A stretch of DNA of 64,000 nucleotides, taken from NCBI RefSeq assembly GCF_004458765.1, contig NZ_SPJX01000184.1, forward strand, positions 1 through 64,000, written 5' to 3'. Origin of the DNA: Microvirga pakistanensis. GTDB taxonomy: Bacteria; Pseudomonadota; Alphaproteobacteria; Rhizobiales; Beijerinckiaceae. The stretch's first letter is position 1. Every line of letters begins with the position of its first letter. Below the pieces are notes generated by a model. That model saw only the letters and a program-made list of their open reading frames with translations. It did not search any database and had not been told where the DNA came from. Both the position numbers and the translations under genes were made by a program. Of this stretch, positions 1-9,033 are shown in pieces.

Positions 1-1
1 G

Positions 2-808
2 ACGCACCCGATGGTGCGCGACGTGTTCGAGGGGGCAAAGCGCATCGGCTACGGGGCCCGCGCCATCATGGAGGGCGGCTGGCAGTCGGTGCCGCGGCTG
101 TCGTTCCCGGGCGGCTGCCTGGTGGGCGACTCGGCCGGCTTCGTGAACGTGCCGCGCATCAAGGGCAGCCACAACGCGATCCTATCTGGCATGCTGTGCG
201 CCGACCACGTGTTCGCGGCCCTGCAGGCGGGCCGGGCCCATGACGAGGTGGCGTCCTACGAGGAGGCCTGGCGCGCCTCGCCGATCGGCTACGATCTCAA
301 GCGGGTGCGCAACGTCAAGCCGCTCTGGTCGAAATACGGCACGGCCGCCGGCGTGGCGCTGGGCGGCCTCGACATGTGGCTGACCGAGCTGTTCGGCTGG
401 TCGCCGTTTGGCACCATGAGCCACGGCAAGCCGGACCATGAATGCCTGCTGCCGCTCTCCCAGGTGAAGCCGATCCGGTACGAGAAGCCGGACGGGGTTC
501 TGACCTTCGACAAGCTCTCGTCGGTGTTTTTGTCCAACACCAACCACGAGGAGGACCAGCCGGTTCACCTGCAGGTGAGGGACATGGGGCTGCAGAAGGC
601 GTCGGAGCACGACGTGTATGGCGGCCCCTCGCAGCGCTACTGCCCGGCCGGCGTGTACGAGTGGGTGGCCGGCGAGGGCGGCGTGCGCTTCCAGATCAAC
701 GCCCAGAACTGCGTGCACTGCAAGACCTGCGACATCAAGGATCCCAACCAGAACATCACCTGGACCACCCCCGAGGGCGGCGGCGGGCCGAACTACGTCA
801 ATATGTGA
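2..808 (+). CDS. Electron transfer flavoprotein-ubiquinone oxidoreductase, C-terminal part
   Basis: The gene enters from the left edge, so only its last 268 or so codons are present and the start is outside the window. ETF-QO passes electrons from reduced ETF (fatty-acid and amino-acid dehydrogenases) to ubiquinone at the inner membrane. The C-terminus carries the 4Fe-4S ligands: one Cys in RYCPAGVYEW and three in CVHCKTCDIKDPNQ, followed by ITWTTPEGGGGPNY, as in the family. Upstream, GGCLVGDSAGFVN is the FAD-contacting segment of the flavoprotein domain. The identification is firm. It is unrelated to the flagellar region. Confidence 0.95.
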   Translation, partial: THPMVRDVFEGAKRIGYGARAIMEGGWQSVPRLSFPGGCLVGDSAGFVNVPRIKGSHNAILSGMLCADHVFAALQAGRAHDEVASYEEAWRASPIGYDLKRVRNVKPLWSKYGTAAGVALGGLDMWLTELFGWSPFGTMSHGKPDHECLLPLSQVKPIRYEKPDGVLTFDKLSSVFLSNTNHEEDQPVHLQVRDMGLQKASEHDVYGGPSQRYCPAGVYEWVAGEGGVRFQINAQNCVHCKTCDIKDPNQNITWTTPEGGGGPNYVNM

Positions 809-842
809 GTCGTTTGCGATCTGGCAGTTAGGAGACGGCATC

Positions 843-1817
843 ATGCCTCACTCAATCCGCTTCTATGAGACCGGAGGGCCTGAGGTTCTCATCTGGGAAG
901 AGATGGATGTCGGCTCGCCAGGACCGGGTGAAGTCCGTGTCCGGCACACGGCCATCGGTCTCAACTATGTCGATACCTATGTGCGGTCCGGCCTCTATCC
1001 TACATCCCTGCCGAGTGGTCTTGGCACCGAGGCTGCGGGCGTGGTGGAGGAGGTCGGCCCGGGCGTGACGGACGTGAAGGTCGGCGACCGCGTTGCCTAC
1101 TCGGTCAGTTCCCAGGGCGCCTATTCCGAAGAGCGAGTCATGCCAGCCGATCGACTGGTCGTGCTGCCGGACGGGATCTCCGACCAGCAGGCTGCCGCGA
1201 TGATGCTCAAGGGCATGACGGCGCAGTACCTCATCCGGCAGACCTACAAGGTTAAGGCAGGCGACACCATCCTGTTTCATGCTGCGGCTGGCGGAGTTGG
1301 TCTCATCGCGTGTCAGTGGGCCAAGGCGCTGGGAGCCACCGTCATCGGCACTATCGGCAGCGACGAGAAGGCGGAACTCGCCAAGGCCCATGGCTGCGAC
1401 CATCCGGTCGTCTACACACGCGAGAACTTCGTCGAACGGGTGAGGGAGATCACTAACGGCACCATGGTGCCGGTCGTGTACGACTCGGTCGGCAAGGATA
1501 CCTTCTCCGCCTCGTTGGATTGTATTGCCCCGCGGGGGCTCATGGTGCTCTTTGGGCAATCCTCCGGTGCGGTCGAACCCGTCAATCTCGGTATCCTGGC
1601 CCAGAAGGGGTCGCTGTACGTGACGCGTCCCACCTTGAGAACCTATGCGGACAAGCGGGCCGATCTTCTGGCTATGGCTCAAGACCTGTTCGATGTGGTT
1701 CTCTCGGGCGCGGTCAAGATCGAGGTCAACCAAACCTATCCGTTGCGAGACGTGGCCAAGGCCCATCGGGATCTGCAAGCTCGCAAGACCACTGGATCAA
1801 CAATCCTGACCGTGTAG
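843..1817 (+). CDS. Zinc-independent NADPH:quinone oxidoreductase (QOR family)
   Basis: 324 residues, normal for the family. The N-terminal GroES-like part has GTEAAGVV (about 61-68), and the Rossmann part has the NADPH motif AAAGGVG (about 147-153). Zinc-ligand cysteines of alcohol dehydrogenases are absent. It is expected to reduce quinones or other enone electrophiles with NADPH in the cytosol. I chose the ATG at 843 because a TAGGAGA Shine-Dalgarno-like stretch lies just upstream. Upstream in-frame starts would run into the ETF-QO gene, which ends 34 bases before. Whether the two are co-transcribed is unclear. The physiological substrate cannot be read from the sequence. Confidence 0.93.
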   Translation: MPHSIRFYETGGPEVLIWEEMDVGSPGPGEVRVRHTAIGLNYVDTYVRSGLYPTSLPSGLGTEAAGVVEEVGPGVTDVKVGDRVAYSVSSQGAYSEERVMPADRLVVLPDGISDQQAAAMMLKGMTAQYLIRQTYKVKAGDTILFHAAAGGVGLIACQWAKALGATVIGTIGSDEKAELAKAHGCDHPVVYTRENFVERVREITNGTMVPVVYDSVGKDTFSASLDCIAPRGLMVLFGQSSGAVEPVNLGILAQKGSLYVTRPTLRTYADKRADLLAMAQDLFDVVLSGAVKIEVNQTYPLRDVAKAHRDLQARKTTGSTILTV

Positions 1818-2388
1818 ACGCTCTGCCCGTACCGAAGACGGACCGGATGAGAACACTGCGAACCATTCGAATCGTGCTGAAGGTGTGTCGCTCGCTATTG
1901 GCGACTTGAAATGCCCTGCCCAAAAAGCACAGCAGGCGCATTGGTCAGGAAAGCTGATGTTCTCTCTTACAGGCCCTAGCGTCAGCTCCTGGCACATTCC
2001 GGAAGTAAGCCGAATTTCTGTGAAGGTGCGACAAGCGGACCTTCATTTGGTTCGACCAACTTTACATTTTGACCCGCAGCGGACGCTCCGGCTTCTTTTT
2101 GCCGACCGAGTTCGGATCCGGCTGCATCAACGTTGCCGTACCGACCTGTTCGCCCGGCGCAGCAACATTCAGCATTCAAAAGACAAAGCTGACATGATTG
2201 CCCAACCAGTTGAAACATTGGATGGTCGATCCTGTGTTGTCCGCCTCGCTACATAACGAATTGACCGCGTTAGACGCAGGACACTCCTACCGACGCACAA
2301 CCTTCATAGAATTGTAGGGTGACTGTCACAACGGACGCCTAAGCCACCGCCATCGAGGCCCAACCATGGTTTCCGGAGGCAGCCGAAC
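1818..2388. other. Intergenic stretch with no convincing gene
   Basis: About 570 bases between the quinone oxidoreductase and the phosphodiesterase operon. Short open frames exist on both strands, but none has a good ribosome-binding site plus a recognisable protein. The part at 2028-2100 alternates short AGCGGAC-type words and reads like the degenerate intergenic relics common in Rhizobiales genomes. The promoter of the downstream operon should lie in the last 100 bases. Confidence 0.4.
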
Positions 2389-3216
2389 GTGAAGATCATC
2401 CAGATCACCGACACACATCTCAGTCATTTGAAGCCCCATTTCCAGGATAACTGGAAGCCACTGGTGGAGTGGGTTGACGCGATGGAACCGGATCTGGTCA
2501 TCCACACGGGTGACCTAACGGTCGACGGGGCCGACTTTGAGGAGGACCTTGTCCACGGCCGTGCGATGTTGCGCGATCTCCGCTGCCCGACGCTCTGTGT
2601 GCCGGGCAACCACGACATCGGAGACATGCCGGGCACACGGCAGCCCGTGAACGATGAGCGCTTGGCACGCTGGCGGCGGGTCATCGGCCCGGACCGCTGG
2701 GCGCACGATCTCGGCGAATGGCGCCTGATCGGGCTGAATAGCCTGATTTGTGGATCGGGTTCTTCCGAGGAAAACGAGCAACTCGCCTGGCTCCAGGACA
2801 CTCTCCGCACGCGCGGGGAGCGACGGGTGCTCGTATTTAAGCACAAGCCGCTTTTCGTCGAGAATCCGGAAGAGGGCGAAACCGGCTATTGGGGGCTGCG
2901 TCCCGAAGCACGGCGCCAGCTGCAGGCGCTGTTTGCGGAGCATGGAGTGGAGTTGGTCGCCAGCGGCCATCTGCACCGTGCGCGGATCGTCGATGGCGCT
3001 CCCTTCCGCTGCGTGTGGGGGCCGTCTTCTGGCTTTACGGTTGGCCCGATGGTGACCATGCCAGTCGGTGAGGCGCTCCTGGGTGCTGCCGTACACGTCC
3101 TTGGTCCGACCGTCGAGAGCAGCATCGTTCCCTTGAAGGCCTTGAGGCCGTTTGTCATCGACGACGTGCTCCACGAGGTCTACCCGCCAGCACCTAGGGA
3201 GGCTTCGGCATCATGA
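2389..3216 (+). CDS. Calcineurin-like phosphodiesterase (CpdA/Icc type)
   Basis: 275 residues with the full metallophosphoesterase signature: D8 and H10 in ITDTH, D42 in HTGD, GNHD at 73-76, H152 in FKHKP and GHLH at 193-196. Together these bind two metal ions. Family members hydrolyse cyclic nucleotides, nucleotide sugars or glycerophosphodiesters. There is no signal peptide, so it is cytosolic. The start is GTG at 2389, with CCGGAGG about 9 bases before it. It overlaps the next gene by four bases (ATGA), so it is translationally coupled to a sugar/glycerophosphate-type importer. From that I infer that it cleaves the imported diester, but the substrate is not proven. Confidence 0.88.
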   Translation: MKIIQITDTHLSHLKPHFQDNWKPLVEWVDAMEPDLVIHTGDLTVDGADFEEDLVHGRAMLRDLRCPTLCVPGNHDIGDMPGTRQPVNDERLARWRRVIGPDRWAHDLGEWRLIGLNSLICGSGSSEENEQLAWLQDTLRTRGERRVLVFKHKPLFVENPEEGETGYWGLRPEARRQLQALFAEHGVELVASGHLHRARIVDGAPFRCVWGPSSGFTVGPMVTMPVGEALLGAAVHVLGPTVESSIVPLKALRPFVIDDVLHEVYPPAPREASAS

Positions 3217-4367
3217 GCGGGCTGGCTCTTCGCGGAATCTCCAAGGCGTACGGCGAAAACCACATCCTGCGCGACGTGACCATCGAAGCCCGGCCGGGCG
3301 AGTTCGTCGCTCTCGTCGGCCCCTCGGGGTGCGGGAAGACGACTCTCCTGCGCATCGCGGCCGGACTGGATCACCCCGACCGGGGAAACGTCTCGCTCGG
3401 CGAGCGGGAAATAACGGCTATGCGCCCGTCCGAGCGGGACATCGCCATGGTGTTCCAGTCCTATGCCCTATACCCGCACCTGACGGCGGCGCAGAACATC
3501 GCCGTTCCTCTCGCGATGCGGAAACTTACGGTTTGGCAACGCCTACCGGGGATCGGGGGGCTCCTGCCGGGCCAGCGGGAGATCCGTGCCGATATCCAGC
3601 GGCAGGTGCTCGAGACGGCCTGCACTCTTAGGATCGACCACCTGCTCGACCGCAAGCCCGGTCAGATGTCGGGGGGACAAAGGCAGCGCGTCGCCCTGGG
3701 ACGGGCTCTCGTCCGGAGCCCTGCTGCGTTCCTGATGGACGAGCCGCTCTCGAACCTCGATGCCAACCTGCGGGTCCACACGCGTGCGGAGATCGTCGAG
3801 CTGCACCGGCGAGCGGGGGTCACCACGCTCTACGTCACCCACGACCAGGCGGAGGCCCTGAGCATGGCCGATCGCGTGGCGGTTATGATAGGCGGCCGCC
3901 TTCTCCAGTTCGACACACCCGAGGCGATCTACAGTAACCCGGCGCATATCGAGGTCGCCCGCTTCATCGGCAGCCCGCAGATCAACCTCCTCGATGGCGA
4001 GGTCGACGCCGCCCACGGGGTGCGCATCGGCGGCAGGCTTCTCGCGGATGGGGTCAACGCGACTCCTGGAACGTCCGTGACCGTCGGCTTCCGTCCAGAG
4101 GCAATCAGGCTGAGCGCTCCGGAGCAGGCAGGCCTCGCTGCGTCCGTGCGGCGCATCGAGTTCCTCGGCTCTGAGACTCTTGTCTTTCTTGAGCTCGCAG
4201 GGGGAGGGGCCTCGCTGGTCGCGAAGCTCGCCCCCAGCGAGGCGACCGCGTTCGCTCCGGGGCAGGCGGTTACCGTCATGGCGGCTTCCAGGGACGTGCT
4301 CGTCTTCGGAGGCGACGGCGCGCGCCTGTCGGTCTCCCCTCCTATGAGGATGGCCGCCAATGGATAG
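3213..4367 (+). CDS. ABC importer ATPase, UgpC/MalK type
   Basis: 384 residues. Walker A GPSGCGKT at 36-43, Q-loop Q82, signature MSGGQRQR from 152, Walker B FLMDEP near 173-178, then a C-terminal TOBE-like regulatory region. It powers uptake through the two permeases encoded next. Compared with typical UgpC/MalK (about 350 residues) it has extra residues between the Q-loop and the signature, roughly 104-126 (WQRLPGIGGLLPG), in the helical subdomain that touches the permease. It is coupled to both neighbours by overlaps. Sugar, polyol and glycerol-3-phosphate importers share this ATPase type, so the substrate is open. Confidence 0.94.
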   Translation: MSGLALRGISKAYGENHILRDVTIEARPGEFVALVGPSGCGKTTLLRIAAGLDHPDRGNVSLGEREITAMRPSERDIAMVFQSYALYPHLTAAQNIAVPLAMRKLTVWQRLPGIGGLLPGQREIRADIQRQVLETACTLRIDHLLDRKPGQMSGGQRQRVALGRALVRSPAAFLMDEPLSNLDANLRVHTRAEIVELHRRAGVTTLYVTHDQAEALSMADRVAVMIGGRLLQFDTPEAIYSNPAHIEVARFIGSPQINLLDGEVDAAHGVRIGGRLLADGVNATPGTSVTVGFRPEAIRLSAPEQAGLAASVRRIEFLGSETLVFLELAGGGASLVAKLAPSEATAFAPGQAVTVMAASRDVLVFGGDGARLSVSPPMRMAANG

Positions 4368-5295
4368 CATTGTGCTTCCCGCAGATGTCCGCGCCCGGAC
4401 GTCCGATCCGGCGGCCGCTGCCCGCCGCTCGGAGGCCTTCGCCGGCTGGCGGCTGGCCGGCCCCGCTGTGGCCCTTTTGGCCCTGCTCATCCTGCTGCCC
4501 ACCATCGCCGTGGTCGCATTGAGCCTCACCGACTTCGAGCTGGGATACGACGAAATCCGGTTCGTCGGCCTAGACAACTACCTTGAGCTGTTGGGGGACC
4601 GCACGTTCCTGATCTCGCTCGGCAACACTCTGACCTACACCCTGGTCGTGACGCCGCTATCCGTAGCCCTCGGCCTCGGCGCGGCGCTCCTCATCGAGGC
4701 GGAGGTGCGCGGGCGGGCGCTGTTCCGCACGATCTACTTTCTGCCCGTTGTGTCGCTGCTCGTAGCGATGGCAACCGTCTGGCAGTACCTTCTCCATCCC
4801 ACTATCGGTCCCGTGAACGCCCTCCTGCGCCTCATCGGGATCTCCGGGCCCAACTGGCTGGGGGGCAGCGACACTGTCCTCCTGAGCCTCGCGTTCATTG
4901 GCGTCTGGCAGGCGGTCGGCTTCAACATGGTGCTGTTCCTGGCAGGGCTCACCGCGATCCCGCGGGAACTATACGCCGCGGCGGAAGTCGATCGGGCCGC
5001 CACGGCCTGGGACAGGTTCTGGCTCGTCACATGGCCGATGCTCGGGCCTACGACCCTCTTCGTCGTGACCATCAGCGTGATCAATGCGGTCAAGGTGTTC
5101 GAGACCGTCTCGACCATCACGCAGGGCGGTCCGAACCGGGCCTCCGAGGTGCTGCTTTGGACGATCTACCAGGAAGGGTTCGTGTACCTGCGAGTCGGTT
5201 ACGCGTCCGCGATGACGGTCGTCTTCCTGGCCATCCTCATGGTCCTCATGGTGCTTCAGTACCGCGCCCTCGATCAAAGGGTTCACTATACATGA
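4360..5295 (+). CDS. ABC importer permease, UgpA/MalF type
   Basis: 311 residues with about six hydrophobic segments, the first near residues 30-55. The cytoplasmic EAA loop that docks on the ATPase is visible (YAAAEVDRAATAWDRF). It is one of the two inner-membrane subunits forming the translocation path. The start overlaps the end of the ATPase gene by eight bases, and its stop overlaps the next ATG, so the operon is tightly coupled. UgpA- and MalF-like permeases cannot be told apart by eye. Confidence 0.93.
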   Translation: MDSIVLPADVRARTSDPAAAARRSEAFAGWRLAGPAVALLALLILLPTIAVVALSLTDFELGYDEIRFVGLDNYLELLGDRTFLISLGNTLTYTLVVTPLSVALGLGAALLIEAEVRGRALFRTIYFLPVVSLLVAMATVWQYLLHPTIGPVNALLRLIGISGPNWLGGSDTVLLSLAFIGVWQAVGFNMVLFLAGLTAIPRELYAAAEVDRAATAWDRFWLVTWPMLGPTTLFVVTISVINAVKVFETVSTITQGGPNRASEVLLWTIYQEGFVYLRVGYASAMTVVFLAILMVLMVLQYRALDQRVHYT

Positions 5296-6128
5296 CACCT
5301 CAAGCCTGGCCTCTCATCCGCGCCCTGCGGCTGGCGATCCTGTCGGTCGGCGCGCTGGTATTTCTCGCGCCCTACGTCTGGATGCTGTCCACTGCCATGA
5401 AGCCGCGCGAGGAGATCTTCTCCTCGTCGCTGGCCCTCATCCCGGAGCGGTGGGCCGTCGTGGAGAACTTCTCCAAGGCCTTCATGCGGGTGCCGATGCT
5501 GCAACTCCTGATGAACGGGGTGATCGTCTGCACCATCATTCTCGTCGTGCAGGTCCTGGTCGCGCTGCCGTGCGCCTACGCCCTCGCGAAGCTGCGCTTT
5601 CCGGGGGCCCGCGCGCTGATCGCCGCGATCATGCTCGGTCTCCTCGTGCCGATCCACGCAACCGCGCTGCCGATCTACGTGGCGCTGAGCGGGGCTGGGG
5701 TGCTGAACACCTACTTCGCGCTGGCGGCGCCTTTCATGATCTCCGTGTTTGCGATCTTCCTGTTCCTGCAATTCTTTCGGGCCATGCCGGACGACCTGAT
5801 CAACGCGGCGCGGCTCGACGGCATGTCGGAGCTTGGCATCGTGCTGCGGATCATCGTCCCGAACGCCTGGCCCGCCGTCACCGCGTTCTCGATCTTCTCC
5901 GTGGTGGCGCACTGGAACGATCTGTTCTGGCCGCAGATCGTGGTGACTGAGACAGCCATGGCGCCTCCGCCCCTCGGTCTGATCTTCTTCCGCGCCGCCG
6001 AGGCCGGGGATGACTACGGCGCGCTGATGGCGGCCACCGTGGTGGTCACGGTGCCGCTGCTCGCCGCGTTCCTGCTCGCTCAACGGCGATTCATCGAAGG
6101 CATCACCCTCACTGGGCTGAAGGGCTGA
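5292..6128 (+). CDS. ABC importer permease, UgpE/MalG type
   Basis: 278 residues with about six membrane segments. The signature loop INAARLDGMSELGIVLRIIVP is the EAA motif of the second permease subunit. The ATG at 5292 forms an ATGA overlap with the stop of the preceding permease. The longer in-frame extension upstream lies wholly inside that gene and is rejected. The end of the protein (RRFIEGITLTGLKG) is the conserved C-terminus of MalG/UgpE-type permeases. Confidence 0.94.
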   Translation: MTPQAWPLIRALRLAILSVGALVFLAPYVWMLSTAMKPREEIFSSSLALIPERWAVVENFSKAFMRVPMLQLLMNGVIVCTIILVVQVLVALPCAYALAKLRFPGARALIAAIMLGLLVPIHATALPIYVALSGAGVLNTYFALAAPFMISVFAIFLFLQFFRAMPDDLINAARLDGMSELGIVLRIIVPNAWPAVTAFSIFSVVAHWNDLFWPQIVVTETAMAPPPLGLIFFRAAEAGDDYGALMAATVVVTVPLLAAFLLAQRRFIEGITLTGLKG

Positions 6129-6181
6129 GGCCCGGACCCACAACAACACGCAACCACGATCTACGCACAAGGAGACAAGAC

Positions 6182-7447
6182 ATGATCAGGATCAAGACGA
6201 TGCTTGCCGGGGTGGCCTTGGCCGCCTCGCTCGCCGGCGGTGCGCTGGCCGAGACATCCCTCAATGTCCACTACCCGATGCCGGGCTTCTTCAAGGACGT
6301 GATGGACAAGATCGCGAAGAAGTTCATGGAGGAGAATCCCGGGATCAAGATCAACTTCGTCAGCCCGTCGCCCACCTACGAGGAGGGGCTGCAACTGATC
6401 CTTCGCCAGGCGGGGACAGCCGAGATGCCGGATGTGACCTTCGTCGGCCTCAACCGCCTACGGGTGGTCGCCGAGCGCGAGATCTCGGTTGACCTGAAGC
6501 CGTTCGTCGAGAAGGACGGCAAGATGGCCGAGCAGGGATTCAGCGACAACATCCTGAAGCTCGCGCAGTTCGGCAACCAGCAGGCCGGGCTGGCGTTCGC
6601 GACTTCAAACCCGATTATGTACTACAATGCAGACCTCTTCCGCCGCGTCGGCGCCAATCCCGACGTTCCGCCGAAAACATGGGATGAGGTGATTGCGATC
6701 GCATCCAAGATCAAGGATCTGGGCGACGGCATCCAGAGCATTGATTTTCGCTGGCAGGGTGATGACTGGATGTTCAGCGCGCTCCTCTTCGGCGCCGGCG
6801 GAACCATGCTGACGGCTGACGAGAGGAAGGTTGCCTTCGACGGCCCCGAGGGTCTTGCGGCCATGCGGCTTCTCGACCGCATGGTGAAAGAGGGTGGGAT
6901 GCCCGTCCTCACCAAGAGCAATGGCGAGCAGGCGTTCGTCGCGGGCAAGATCGGCTTCGCGTTTCAGACCACGGGTGCGCTGCGCAACGTGATCAACAAC
7001 GTCGGCGAGAAGTTCGACCTGCGCACGGCCCCGATCCCGCTGCTGTCGCCTGAGAAGGGACGCCTGCCCACGGGCGGCAACGCCGCCGTCATGCTGACAA
7101 AGGATCCCGCCAAGCAGGAGGCGGCCTGGACGTTCATTAAGTTCGCCGCCGGTCCATATGGCGCGTCCGTCGTCGTTCCCGGCACCGGGTATGTCCCCAA
7201 TAATGAGCTCGCGGCGAAATCCTCCGAGTACCTGGGGGAGTTCTACCAGAAGAACCCGCTCTTCAAGGCAGGCCTTGAGCAGATGCCGAAGATGATCCCC
7301 TGGTATGCCTTCCCAGGCTCCAATGGTGTGAAGGTCACCCAGACGATCGTCGATAACCTCTCACGCGTGGTGGAGCAGAAAGCGGCTCCTGAGGATGCGC
7401 TCGCCGACGCGGCGCGGGAAGTCCAGCGACTGCTGCCCCGCAAATAA
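6182..7447 (+). CDS. Extracellular solute-binding protein, family 1 (UgpB-like)
   Basis: 421 residues with a Sec signal peptide (MIRIKTMLAGVALAASLAGG, cleavage probably after ALA near residue 24). The mature part starts with SLNVHYPMPGF and has the two-lobed family-1 pattern, with the hinge region YVPNNELA near the C-terminus. It captures the substrate in the periplasm for the permeases upstream. A clear AAGGAGA lies before the ATG. Its place as the last gene of the operon, after a 53-base gap, is less common than first place. The ligand is a carbohydrate or glycerophosphate-type molecule by family; I cannot fix it further. Confidence 0.92.
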   Translation: MIRIKTMLAGVALAASLAGGALAETSLNVHYPMPGFFKDVMDKIAKKFMEENPGIKINFVSPSPTYEEGLQLILRQAGTAEMPDVTFVGLNRLRVVAEREISVDLKPFVEKDGKMAEQGFSDNILKLAQFGNQQAGLAFATSNPIMYYNADLFRRVGANPDVPPKTWDEVIAIASKIKDLGDGIQSIDFRWQGDDWMFSALLFGAGGTMLTADERKVAFDGPEGLAAMRLLDRMVKEGGMPVLTKSNGEQAFVAGKIGFAFQTTGALRNVINNVGEKFDLRTAPIPLLSPEKGRLPTGGNAAVMLTKDPAKQEAAWTFIKFAAGPYGASVVVPGTGYVPNNELAAKSSEYLGEFYQKNPLFKAGLEQMPKMIPWYAFPGSNGVKVTQTIVDNLSRVVEQKAAPEDALADAAREVQRLLPRK

Positions 7448-7469
7448 AGCGGATTGGATCCACTCATTT

Positions 7470-7501
7470 GCGCGCCTGGTCCTTAAGCGGGCCAGGCGCG
7501 C
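7470..7501 (+). terminator. GC-rich stem-loop after the ABC operon
   Basis: GCGCGCCTGG at 7470-7479 pairs perfectly with CCAGGCGCGC at 7492-7501, extended inward by TCC/GGG around a 6-base loop. It lies 23 bases after the binding-protein stop. No T-run follows, so it may act as a 3' mRNA stabiliser or a weak terminator. Confidence 0.6.
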
Positions 7502-7710
7502 GAGGAATCAAGCCGTTCGCAATCGCAGGCTCGCCAAGTGCAGCTTCTTACAAGGACCGCTCGTGGCACTTCCCGGACATTGCGCTTTGGTCCGCTTGGT
7601 TCCCAACACCGGACGTTGGAGGAAATGTCAGTGCCTCTTTCATACCGTCGTTTAACGAGAGCACTACTGCGAGTAGGTGCCTGAACCGAACCAGCACGAC
7701 TGCGGGTGCA

Positions 7711-8274
7711 CTATCGCTCCTGGTCCTGATAAGGGCTTAAAGGAAGCAAGGGGGCGTGCAATGCACGCGCCGGTGAGCAGGTTTCTCTTGAGGCTAAGCC
7801 GCAAACACCTTCTTCAGGGAGGTCAGAGCGCCGGGCCTGGGGCTCGGGAGGGAAAGGGGCAGGAAACCACCAGCCATACCCGCGCTCGGATCGAATGCCC
7901 TCCGGGCTCGGCATGCGTTGCCCCTTGTTCTCGCGGTGCCTCTTCCAGGTCATCCAGGCAGGTGTCCCTTCGACAACCCAGGCCGGCGTTTTCGTTGCTT
8001 CGAGCTTCCGTACGCCACGGCGCTCCGCCTCGAGGAAGCCTGTCCAGCCTCCTGTCCCGATCCACTCGGCTGGGCTTCCAACTCGGCTGCCGATACGGTG
8101 ACAGAGGCTGAGATAGCGAGCCACAAGGCGGGAGCAGTGGCCCTGATCCTCAGGCGAGAGGGTTAGGAAGAGGCTCTTGATTTGTTCCCAGTCGATCAGC
8201 GGGTCACTCGGCCATTCGCAGCGCAGGCGCTCAAACCGGTAGTGGGACGTTTGGAACAGATCGGGAGCTATCAT
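7711..8274 (-). CDS. Phage/plasmid-type protein coupled to the broken DUF1376-like gene
   Basis: 187 residues starting at the ATG whose complement is at 8272-8274. This ATG overlaps the stop of the upstream gene as ATGA. The middle holds AWVVEGTPAWMTWKRH followed by GYGWWFPAPFPPE, a tryptophan-rich arrangement I associate with proteins encoded beside DUF1376/replication-initiator-like genes in prophages and plasmids of Rhizobiales. The last 40 residues look low in information and may be read-through after an old frameshift. The function is unknown. The upstream partner is clearly damaged, so this gene may also be non-functional. Confidence 0.5.
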   Translation of the reverse strand: MIAPDLFQTSHYRFERLRCEWPSDPLIDWEQIKSLFLTLSPEDQGHCSRLVARYLSLCHRIGSRVGSPAEWIGTGGWTGFLEAERRGVRKLEATKTPAWVVEGTPAWMTWKRHRENKGQRMPSPEGIRSERGYGWWFPAPFPPEPQARRSDLPEEGVCGLASRETCSPARALHAPLLPLSPYQDQER

Positions 8275-9033
8275 TCCGCAGCGTCCTGAAAGAGGTGTTG
8301 GGGACGCCATTTGCTTCGGAAAAATCGTTCTCTGACCCCTTTATGCTCTGTGATGAAAAAGCTGGTCTTGCCGGAGAGTCGTTCAAACTCCAGCCAAGCT
8401 TCAAACGCGGGCGTGCCTTCCAGGACGAAGAAGCTCGATGCGGCGGCGCTGCCCGGTGTCGCGGTGCGCCGGCTGGTGCGCCGGTCAGCCAGGGACTTCG
8501 GTGAAGCCCGCCCCCTCCAAGGGGCGGGCGCTCGGCCGAACGGTGAAGGAACGTCCTTTCTTTTTCTTCTTTTTCTTTCTCTCTATCTTCTTCTTTATGG
8601 TTGATCGGGCGCTCAACGGATGTTGCGGCGCTCCCTTGATTTTCTTGAACTTCTACGAGTTGTTCCAATTCACGCGCGGCGGAGTATATTTGGTTCCGCT
8701 TTTTGGCACTTACTTTTCCAGCTTTGGATTGCTCGTCCCGGCGCAGGTTCTGCCAGGCGATCTCCTCGTGCGTGAAGGCAATACCAGTTGACCATCGGAA
8801 AGCCGCTGGATTTTGCCTGTTGCGAGCAAGGCCTCGAGTGCAGCGACGATCCTCTGCTCTCGCAGGCCGGTGCGACGTGCGAGAGTGCGGCTCGTTTCCA
8901 GGACAGGCCCGCCCGTCTCCAGAATGCGCAGGAACAGGACAATAAAGACATAGCCTTCGTCCGCCTGCATGCCGGCGATTTCTGCGAGGAGAGGCGTGGG
9001 CCGGCATCTGAACCAAGGGAGGCGGCCGCTCAT
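8271..9033 (-). pseudogene. DUF1376-like phage/replication accessory gene, broken over three frames
   Basis: From the ATG at 9033 the protein begins MSGRLPWFRCRP and continues through a winged-helix-like part (RTGLREQRIVAALEALLATG), as in DUF1376 proteins. Near 8780 the sense moves to a second frame (FTHEEIAWQNLRRDEQSK), which runs into a Lys/Glu tract. Between about 8590 and 8450 it moves to a third frame that encodes SFFVLEGTPAFEAWLEFER and ends with a TGA overlapping the next ATG. The C-terminal motif GTPAFEAW resembles GTPAWMTW of the following gene. At least two frameshifts are needed, so I call it a pseudogene. The family assignment is from memory of the motif pattern. Confidence 0.55.

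Noticed and set aside
618-842. N-terminal extension of the quinone oxidoreductase
   Set aside because: It lies inside the ETF-QO coding end and reads as a low-complexity shadow; the ATG at 843 has a good Shine-Dalgarno and gives the normal family length.
182-844. Long - strand open frame opposite the ETF-QO gene
   Set aside because: A shadow frame of a very GC-rich gene; composition is dominated by Arg, Ala, Gly and His and no family is recognisable.
3543-4577. 344-codon - strand frame across the ABC ATPase and permease
   Set aside because: Opposite a firmly identified gene pair; Arg/Asp-rich shadow without motifs.
8565-8600. Pyrimidine-rich tract as a microsatellite or transcription terminator
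   Set aside because: It is explained as the complement of the Lys/Glu codons of the broken DUF1376-like gene and has no preceding stem.
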